A DNA stretch of 64,000 nt. It comes from Campanula takesimana (taxonomy: Eukaryota > Streptophyta > Magnoliopsida > Asterales > Campanulaceae). Shown here piece after piece: positions 55,635-64,000 of this stretch. Each line of letters starts with the position of its first letter. The stretch's first letter is position 1. A program made the position numbers and the translations under genes. A model generated the notes under the pieces. That model saw only the letters and a list, made by a program, of their open reading frames with translations, made no database searches and had not been told where the DNA came from. The stretch lies in contig JAOWBW010000025.1 in NCBI GenBank assembly GCA_026119855.1, positions 1,240,001 to 1,304,000 on the forward strand, read 5' to 3'.

Positions 55635-56402
55635 AAGTGTTCTAAAAAGCGCTAGGCGGGGCCTAGGCGGTGAAGCTGGGCCTAGCGCCTAGGGGCCTAG
55701 GCGGGGACTAGGCGGGGCCTAGACGGGGTCGAGACTTTACACATAAATTATAAATATTTTCATATTACTCCACTTATATCTTCTTTTTTTATAATTAATT
55801 ATTTTAATAACTATTATTTTGAGACGGAGGGATAATAAAGTCACAAATATACACAAGACACAACACAGACAGGCATGAAAAAATGAACACATCCCAGCCC
55901 ATTAGCCCAACTCTAATCCTAACCCTAACACTAGTAACTCCTTTTCTCTTTCTCTCATTTCAAATAGCGCAGTCAACCCACTTCTCTCTCACGTTTGTTT
56001 TTCTTTTTTTCAAAACCGCTCTCTCTCAGAGAAGCGACGTCTCTCTCCTCTCTCTCTCTCTCTCCTTTTCTTTTTCTCTTTTCTTCTTTTCTTCTTCTCC
56101 AGCAATCCCGCCACTACCCTTTTCTTCTCCATCCATCTACGGTTTCTCTTTCCAATTTTCACATTCGAGACCGGCGACCGCTAGAAGACGAAGACGATGC
56201 GAAGAAGGCAACAAATTTGCCTACCCCGCCTAACCTCCACCGAGGCTGCCTACACCGCCTACCCACCGCCGAGAACGACTAGGCGGCGACTAGATCAGAA
56301 AATACCTAAACTGGCTGACTAGCCATAAATCGCGGCGGGTGGCCACTGCCTAGCGCCTGGGCAGCGCCTAGGCGGGTGCCTAGCCCGATTTTTAGAACAC
56401 TG
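55635..56402. mobile_element. Non-autonomous hAT element (768 bp)
   Basis: Terminal inverted repeats: AAGTGTTCTAAAAAGCG at the left and, reversed, CAGTGTTCTAAAAATCG at the right. The 8-bp duplication and CAGTG-type end are hAT hallmarks. Subterminal parts are dense in CTAGGCG repeats in both orientations. The centre is a CT-rich gene-like piece with no transposase. It may have captured a host 5' UTR/coding fragment (about 55880-56280). Confidence 0.88.
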
Positions 56403-56410
56403 CTTCTAAG

Positions 56411-56830
56411 TCTAGAGTGTGTCTTTGTCTTCGTGATTTTATTTTCTTGCATGTCATGTAATATATGTTTTCAGTCAATGAACTTACCTTATAACCAAGT
56501 TCCTTCTTAATCACATATCTTGTAGATCTGGTCCCGCAAACAATTAATCTCACCTAATAAAAGCAATCAATGAAATCTGAAAAAAAATTAGACTGTGATT
56601 AATTGAGATGAGAACTAGGGCCGAAGGCAATCGACAAAGTCACCTGACGAACGAAGATTTTAGGGTGCAATCAAGGGCATGTTCAGAGAGGCCAATCAAA
56701 TGGAAAAGGCTGAAGATTATCACGCATATGACAGTGCAAGTGTCAGCGATTTTCTATTAATGTATGATGCATTGTAAATTCTCGCATTTTGTAAATTTTT
56801 TATGTTTCAGAAGTTATGATATTTCTTCTT

Positions 56831-56861
<31 letters not shown>

Positions 56862-57816
56862 GAAACATTATTTATTTATTTATTCTTGTACATATTACAT
56901 TCATTTTGTTGTTTTAACTCAACTGTTTTGGAAAAGATATTGCGACACTTCAAGTTTATGTGTATGCCTTCAATGACGGCAATTGGCATTACATTCTGAA
57001 GACTTCATCGCTCGTTGCACAAAGACAAGACATGGACCAAGGGTCAAGAAGTCTCACGTAACATCAGCAGTTTCAAGAAGCACCGCACATGCGAGGATAA
57101 TCTGCACTAAAGAAGATCTCGATCTTTCAACTTTGGGCAAAGCACCATCAAGGACGACAACTGGTGACTTTTGTTGGAGACCAACGTGCTCTACCAACCC
57201 CTTACACTGAGGGAGCCCAGAAACCAAAAGTCGTACAGCCTCTAACGACGTATCCAATTTTGGAAAGCAAGACAACGACGAAGGCCTCTCATCAAATGAG
57301 GTCAAACAGCGGCGCGAATCATAACACATGCCTAACGATGTTCTCATGTCAATTTGTCACGATCTAATTTTAGTTCAAATGATTTGTGAAGCTTATCTAA
57401 TCAAAACTAAAATACTAATCTGATTCTAGAAGGGTCCATTTGATTTTGAGGCACTTGACCATTAACGCTTGTTCAAGTCTTGAGTCTTTGATTTCAATGT
57501 GTGAGCATGCATATTTCTTCACGAGTCTACTTGCTTCCCCCTACTCTCGTCCTTCCATCATCTCATTTCTACGCAAACATGATGTTGGAGATCCCACTGG
57601 GATTTCCTTTTGCTTTCACAAAACATGGCCTCGTGACTTCCCTTTCCAACTCCTGCAAGTTGTCACAGCAAAAGAGACAAAGGAATGCTATTCTTTAGAT
57701 CTCAGAATCTCAATGCCAACAAGTGATCTCGAATTAATGAATATAAACTGGGGCTGCATGTAAGAGTTTTGGGTTTTGTTTCAAAAGCAATGATGTGGCT
57801 TCATGACAATACGATT
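56411..57816. other. TRG2 spacer, no gene recognised
   Basis: Contains a (GAA)n microsatellite at 56829-56863. Short plus frames at 56983-57210 and 57440-57763 have no family motif and are not called. Nothing else was seen. Confidence 0.5.
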
Positions 57817-58225
57817 TGTTGGGTTTTGATGCATCATGCGCAGCGGAATAAACAGATAAAATCAAACACCCAAGAGCCTGGATCCGTGCATGTTGATTAA
57901 ATTAAATACAAGATGAAAGAAACATACCCTTGATGATCGAATCCATGAACACGAACTTTAAGGTGCTAACGCAAACACCCTCTATCGGTATCCACATATC
58001 GAACGGACTCAAGAACGCTTCTTGATTTGACTGCTAGATCCTTAGGCTTGAAAAACATGGTTGAAGAACAATTCTTCAATCTCCCTTTGATTGTTGTGGT
58101 TTGATGATGAACAAAAATCAAACCCCAATAACCTTAGTATAATATGTATTTTTCTCTCTCCAAGAAACTCTTGTTGATTTCCAAAATCAATGCCTAAGAC
58201 CTCGTTTTCGGCTGAAGAGAACACA

Positions 58226-58235
58226 TAATATATAC
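58226..58235 (-). promoter_or_regulatory. TATA box of solo copia LTR
   Basis: Minus strand GTATATATTA, 83 bp downstream (LTR sense) of the palindrome pair. Confidence 0.5.
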
Positions 58236-58317
58236 TGGGAGAAACCTAAATCCATTAGGTTAAAGGATTTCTTTCCTAGAAAGAAATCTGACAAAAACTC
58301 GTTAGCGGACAAACTAT

Positions 58318-58347
58318 CCGTACGGCTAGTCCAAACTATCCGTACGG
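58318..58347. repeat. Palindrome pair CCGTACGG in solo LTR
   Basis: CCGTACGG at 58318 and 58340, 22 bp apart, with ACTAT to the left of both. Confidence 0.9.
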
Positions 58348-59197
58348 TTGGTTTTTCCACTTCCTTGTTTTTTCTCGTTTTTCGTGCCAAGTAAGATCCG
58401 TTCTGTGTGTGTGACCCAATAGGATTATACTATGTTGGCAATGAGTCCGAAGACCTCGTAAATCATAAGAGGACTCTAGCAAGTCATTATGACTACCCAA
58501 CTAGTATAACTTTGAAAGTCCAAAGTAACCTTATAGAACATATCATAATCCCTTTGTCACGCGATATCATATTAGACATAAGTCATGGTTCACGTCAACT
58601 TATGTTGTCCAATGCTTTCTCGATCCGGAGTAGATTGATATGAGAAATGACATTGAACACTACAATTCATTTGGGTATGGACATACACTATCATCAATCT
58701 CACTCATCGAGTGGCCAAGCAAATATCTCTCTTGAGAGAGGGACAAATCCCATCTTGACTTATCATTATTCCCTACAGGAATCCGATTATGCCAATCATA
58801 GCCTTTATAACTTCCCGGTTAGGGGTAGCGTTTGAGTACGTCAAACATAATGTTCATCATCAAAGAAGACCATCATAATCTCAGGTCTAAGGATATCAAA
58901 TGATATAACTATTATGAGATTTAATTATGACATTTGACCATGACATAAATCTCATAACGGGTCTATCCAGTACTTGTTCTCCAACATGTACCCACAAGTT
59001 TAATCCGCATCCTATGCGCTATAATCATCATATAATTATCCATTAAACTCATGCTAGCCCCTTATAAGTGCTAGGGACAATGATTATTATAATAAACATG
59101 CAAAAGATATAATAATCGGGTTTGTTATCTCTATAACAATGAAACTATGATATAACGCATAGGCCTTTCTCAAGGGCCTAGGGCATAATATCCAACA

Positions 59198-60260
59198 AGG
59201 TCCCTTATGGTGGATCATCAGAACACAGCGCCATCTCAGATTGACAGTATGGACTGCAAAGCTCAAAGCTCATTTCTTCGACAACACTAGGATTGTGTCC
59301 CGCCAAACAGCTCTTAATGACAGTTGATTCCTCAAAGAAGAAATATTGAATGTCGGAACACATGAATCATGATCAACGGCAAAGCATCGAATATGGGATA
59401 ACTCTCATAGACAGTTAGATCCCTTATGCGGGAATCATCAGAACACAGTGCCATCTCGGATTGACAATATGGCCTGCAAAGCTTAAAGCTCGTTTCTTCG
59501 GCAATATCAGGATGGTGTCCCGCTGAACAACTCTCATTAACAGTTGATCCTTTGAAGGGACTCAAGAAATGATGAGGTTAACTTTTGAGAAGCATCTTGA
59601 GTTTTAGTAACTTTTGAGATCGAGAACATCAAGAATGTGGGACAACTCTCATAGACAGTTAGGTCCCTTATGTGTGGATCATCAGAACAAAGTGTCGTCT
59701 TGAATTGACAGTTCGACCCGCAAAGCTCAAAACTCACTCTACGACCAGAACCAAAGTTGAGTTTGGCCGAGCAACTCTCAAAGATAGTTGACTCCCTAAA
59801 CGATTGGGTATCGCATGTCAAAAATTGTGAATTGCCTCTAGCAGAGAAGCATCGAATGATTGAACAACTCTCAAAGATAGTTGACTACCTAAATGATTGG
59901 GTATCGCATGTCAGGAATTGTGAATTGCCTCCGATAGCAAGACACTGAACATTTGAATAACTCTCAATGACATTTGAGACCCCAGAGGTTGAAACACCAA
60001 AACATGAAGTTGTCTCCAAACTACAAAGTGCAGCAAGATCTTCATATGCCAGATTCAGGGGCTTGACCTATAACATGACTGGGGCTTCCATAGCCAACAT
60101 CTGAGGTTGATCCTTGAGAGATACTGGGGCTTCCATAGCCAACATCTGAGGTTGATCTTTTGGGATATACTGGGGCTTCAGCAGCAAGAATGTTGGGGAA
60201 TGATATCAGAAAGAACAAATGGGGCTTCTTCAGCCAGCATCTTGGGCTGACCCAACCATA
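59198..60260. repeat. Degenerate tandem units right of solo LTR
   Basis: Three units of about 220-240 bp (starting near 59198, 59417, 59660, each with GATCATCAGAACA-like sequence). Then two units of about 96 bp with GATTGGGTATCGCATGTCA (59806, 59900), then about 50-bp units with ACTGGGGCTTC (60078, 60123, 60170). No gene. Confidence 0.75.
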
Positions 60261-62180
60261 GCATCCAGAGATATACCGTTGAGTAGTCTGAGCAAATGGG
60301 TGTTCATAATCGACCTTTTGAGTGCCCGAACTAGGCTTTCAACTCTGCTTCACCATACACATCTCCATATTTCTCACTTTCGCAAAATGCAAAATTCACA
60401 ATAAAGTGCACAATTCATTTCATTCGTGATTCTCCCTCTATTCATTCATAAATATTTCACTCATTCATTTATAATAAGCGAAGTTTGAAATGAAAGCAAT
60501 GCACATGTGTCAAATGAAAGAGAAAACCAATCGTAAAAAAAATCGTCATGCAAAAAGTGAAATTTGACTTTCATCCTTCAAAAGAAAAATGGTTGCAAAA
60601 TGAAAACAGAGTGTATTCTTGCCTCAATCTTTCTCTCAATCTCTCGAGTTTAAAGATTTTAATTATGTATGTGTATCACACTTTTGTTGCACATGAATGA
60701 CACATTCGAGCACATCAATGTCAAGATATATTTTGCTTGCTCGTGAAAATATCTTGCAGGTACACATCATCCATTCTGCCAAATCGTGGTCCTCACAAGA
60801 AGGTTCCTCAACAGAATCAATGTTTAGGGATATGATTTCCCAATGCCTTTTCTGCAAAATCTGTTCAAGTTGCTAAATTCGAACTACGTTAGGTCTGATT
60901 CTCGAGAGAGATACGTAGGCAGCTTGAATCTTCAGGAACGACCACATACTTGCAAAAAATCTCATGCAGGTACAACATTGGCTTCCCACAACGAACCACA
61001 TCTTGGCTTCACAAAGAGGTTGTTCATTGCAAGCAATCAAAATCCTGCAGCAATCACAAAGCCAAAGACTCGAGCAATTGCAGCCCGTGCGCTTAATCCG
61101 CTCACAAAATCACTGAGGTTTGCAATTATCATGTCATGACATCTCATCATGGTTAAACATGCAATAACATCTCCATGTCATAATCATTTCATCATATCAC
61201 AATCTCCATGCACATCATCATGTCATAATCATTGTTACGTTGTTTATCATGTTGCAATCTCCATCATGCTATGATCATTGCCATGTCATAATTATAATCA
61301 TATCCACAATCGTCACCATGCCTCAATCATTGCCATGTCATCTCATGATTCGATGTTAATCACTGAATGCCTTAAGCTAAAATATTAATGTCTCGAATTC
61401 AAAATGACAATAAACTTGTGCTTAAACAAAGATGATTCAAATTTTACATGTTCAAATCATATCTGCCACTGCATGCAAAGCTAACCTGCAGGTCACAGCA
61501 TACAAGTTGATCTTGTTATCCCTTCTGATATGCGTGAGACTTCAGTCAAAGATGAAAGACTTGGGCACGATGTCAATCGTCGACGATCATAGAAGTTAAA
61601 TCTTCTCGGACCCCTGAGATACTTGGGACTCACATCTGAAAGCAAAAGATCTGAACAAGAATCCAAAATGAGGTTGCAGCACTCAAGACAGTGCCAAAAA
61701 ATCACGCAAAGCGATGGTCTATTGCAAAATGAAAAACAAAAATCTGATCAGAGCAGCTCCAAAAGCGAAGAAGCTTGACTGTTAAATCATCAAAGACCCT
61801 TTTAGGAGGAACAGGGATCCAAAATGAGGTTGTAGCACTCAACACGGTGCAATGGGATTACACAGAGCAATGGCTCACTGTGTAGTGAGGCACAAAAATC
61901 TCATCACACAGCAAATCAAAAGCAGGAGAATCTGGGCACATCTCAGAATGCAGCATATCCTTGAAATATACACATGTTATCTGTCTGCTACTTTTACTTG
62001 CAACTATACCGCTTGCCTTGAGAAATGCTATCTCTTGGCGACCTTATGAAATGTGTAACTTTTGTTTTTGGGCAATTATACCGTCCTGATGCGCGTACCC
62101 CAAATCAATTTCGGCTTGAGAAAATGAAGATCCCGCCATCAATTATAGACAAATCCCCATCGTCTTGAGAAAATTTTGAT
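60261..62180. other. Low-complexity spacer with one stem-loop
   Basis: Conserved hairpin at 60881-60921; CATCATGTCATAATCA-type simple sequence at 61130-61340; two copies of a 150-bp unit with ATCCAAAATGAGGTTG (61661, 61819) and a third at 63250. No coding seen. Confidence 0.6.
60881..60921 (+). other. Conserved stem-loop in TRG2
   Basis: GAACTACGTTAGGTCTGATT ... GAGATACGTAGGCAGC, inner TCTC pairing with GAGA. Confidence 0.78.
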
Positions 62181-62204
62181 CTCGCCATCAAAATTATGTT
62201 TCAT

Positions 62205-64000
62205 CCTTGGTCTTCTCAAGATGCTGAGTTGTACCACCCTCGAACTGCGCAATATCGTACATTCTCCATTTATGATTTCCATCCCGAACTACGTAATGTC
62301 GTAGGCTATCCATTTATGATTGTTCCATCCTGGTCTTCTAGGGCACCCGAGATTACCTCCCCTGAATTGCAATGTCATACGTTCCCCATTTGAAGTTATA
62401 TTGATCCACCTTGGTCTTCTCAGGATGCCGAGTTGTACCTCCCCTTGAGCTGCGTGAGGCGTCAGTTCTTTGTAAATTTCTTTGTTACCCCTTGGTCTCC
62501 TTAAGATGCTGAGTTGTACCTTCCCCTGAGCTGCGCGAGGCGTAAGTTCTTTGTTATCTTGTGGTCTTCTCAAGATGCTGAGTTATACCTTCCCCCGAGC
62601 TGCACGAGGCGTCAGTTCTTTGTTACCTGTTAGTCTTCTCAAGATGCTGAGTTGTACCTCCCCTTGAGATATGCAAAGCATTAGTTGTTTGTTATCCCCT
62701 GGTCCCTTCAAGATGCCGAGTTGTATCTCCCTTGAGCTGCGCGAGACATCAGTTTGTTGTAAATATCTTTGTTATCCTTTGGGCCTTCTCAAGATGCTGA
62801 GTTGTACCTTTCCCCCAGCTGCGCGAAGCGTCAGTTGTTTGTTAATTTTGGTCTTCTCAAGATGCTGAGTTGTACCACCCCTCGAACTGCGTAATGTCGT
62901 ATGTTCTCCATTTATGATTGTTCCATCCTGTCATCTTCCCAAAACTGCGTTGTGACTTGATTCCCAAGGAGGGATACGTAGGCAGTTCAAGAAATTGAGC
63001 TCAGTTGCTTGTTATAATAAATATGTGAGAATCATATATCTCGAGTTTTGCAGACATAATGTACAGGGTGCAACAAGCGTTAAGGCTTTCCCCTTCAAAA
63101 ATATTTGTTATACTCTAGTCAAGAACCGAAGGATTTGAAAATCCATAACGAAGTTGTGATGCTGAAAGCAATACCGATACACGTAAAGCGGTGCCTCGAG
63201 AATTGAAACGCTTTGGCTATGAAATAGTCAAAAACTCTTTTCGGTGGAACGGAGATCCAAAAAGAGGTTGCAGCACTCAAAACAATTCCAAGAGCCCACG
63301 CGAAGCGATGGTTCATTGCTTAATAAAACACAAAAATCTCATCACACAGCAACTCAAAAGCCGAGGGATTTGGACATAGATCAGAATGCAGCGTATCCTT
63401 ATTTGAAAGGTTTTAAATTGTCAATTGTTATTGGTCTTCTCCTGATGTTGAGTTGTAACCCCTTTGAATAGCACGAAGCGCCCGACCTTTGGCTGAATTG
63501 GTCCCTTTGATTGGCGCTAAGCATCCGACCTTCGATGAGTCGTTGTTATTTCCCCTGGTAGTCTTCTGATTTTAAGATATACCCCCTTTCTCAGATTGTA
63601 CCATGTGACAGTCTTTGAGCAGTATTGAACTTGGTTCTTCTCTGGATTTTGAGATGTACCACCACTCGGATTGTACCTTGCGTCAACCCTCGAGTAATGT
63701 TGATCTTAAGCCTTCTCTTGATGTTGAGTCAGTTCTTTTCAGAACTACGACTCGACTTGATTCCCATGGAGGGATACGTAGGCAGTTCACACCGTTGAAC
63801 TCAGTCGCCCGTTCTCACAAAATATTGGTAAGCACCAATCCCCAGAGTCAGAAATGCGACTCGTCTTGATGTTAAATTAGATTGTCTCCTGGATTTCGAG
63901 ATGTATCCTCCCACTCTGATTGTACCTTGCGTCAATCCTTGAGTATTGTTGATCGTGGTCTTCTCCTGATGTTGAGTTGTACCTCCCCGAACTACGTTTT
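62205..64000 (+). repeat. GGTCTTCTCAAGATGCTGAG array with stem-loops
   Basis: About a dozen units of 63-90 bp carrying TTCTC(A/C)(A/T)GATG(C/T)TGAGTTG and a GA(A/G)CT(A/G)CG...CGT segment that looks like a decayed conserved hairpin. Full hairpins lie at about 62944-62983 and 63742-63783. The array runs off the window at another GAACTACG. Confidence 0.75.

Larger units (their letters stand above)
57817..59197 (-). mobile_element. COP3: solo copia LTR (1381 bp)
   Basis: TGTTGGGTTTTG to ATATCCAACA, uninterrupted, the same family as the COP2 LTR. No PBS or polypurine tract on either side, and no matching 5-bp duplication (flanks ACGATT and AGGTC). The TATA is at 58226-58235 (minus), with a palindrome pair at 58318-58347. 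Confidence 0.88.
54548..64000 (+). mobile_element. TRG2: Tat-type gag-only or truncated element, partial
   Basis: Begins exactly at the TAT1 LTR edge, so its left part was cut or displaced by TAT1. It has a gag remnant (54800-55407) and then a long non-coding region with tandem units and at least three conserved stem-loops of the TRG1/TAT1 type (60881, 62944, 63742). It runs off the right edge. It hosts the hAT element and the solo copia LTR. No pol was seen. Treating it as one element is an inference. Confidence 0.55.

Noticed and set aside
57440..57763. Possible host gene fragment (107 codons)
   Set aside because: No recognisable domain, no promoter or splice signals that stand out; likely a chance frame in TRG2.

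Overview
The window is a block of nested transposable elements from a flowering-plant nuclear genome. Every recognisable coding region belongs to plant LTR-retrotransposons: Ty1/copia, Ty3/gypsy Tekay-like, and Ty3/gypsy Tat/Ogre-like with a second, archaeal-type RNase H. There is also a small hAT element and a LINE RNase H scrap. I found no convincing host gene, rRNA, tRNA or CRISPR array. The species cannot be named from the sequence.

Layout. 1-5772: right part of a minus-strand copia element (COP1) with a nearly open gag-pol and one LTR at 4293-5772. 5773-6571: 3' part of a plus-strand copia LTR. 6572-6878: LINE RNase H remnant. 6879-20842: a decayed minus-strand copia (COP2). Its 3' LTR (6879-17086) is split by a young Tekay-like gypsy element (TEK1, 8041-16857, target duplication GTATT). 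20843-54547: a minus-strand Tat element (TAT1), with its PBS and 5' LTR at the right (53505-54547), a broken gag-PR-RT-RNH-aRNH-INT set, and a plus-strand antisense ORF of DUF7745/plant-mobile-domain type at its 3' side. A non-coding LARD-like element (LARD1, 26063-48725, target duplication ATGTC) cuts the TAT1 RT. The 3' LTR of LARD1 is itself cut by a 14.3-kb gag-only element (TRG1, 32011-46339, target duplication GTAAG), most of whose interior is tandem repeats. 54548-64000: a plus-strand Tat-type gag remnant and a repeat-rich tail (TRG2), carrying a non-autonomous hAT (55635-56402, 8-bp target duplication) and a solo copia LTR (57817-59197).

Two signals are not explained by standard annotation. 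First, almost every LTR family here carries tandem pairs of 14-bp (quasi)palindromes. Most have a CGNNCG core and family-specific 4-bp arms. Members of a pair are usually spaced 19-23 bp (36 bp in two families), and most lie about 50-90 bp upstream of the TATA box. Copia and gypsy elements share this design, and one copia and one Tat-type LTR share the identical 14-mer at the same 36-bp period. Second, a conserved stem-loop of about 40-65 nt (CTACG...CGTAGG outer stem, variable but mostly complementary inner stem) recurs about ten times in the leaders, LTRs and 3' regions of the Tat-type elements on both strands.

The elements appear to work as autonomous/parasite sets. LARD1 LTR ends resemble those of TEK1, and TRG1 and TRG2 share a PBS (TRG1) or hairpins with TAT1, which suggests cross-mobilisation. 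All pol genes that can be read in full carry breaks, and both gypsy RTs have lost the motif A aspartate, so these copies are probably not autonomous now. The readings were made by eye, so divergence counts are approximate.
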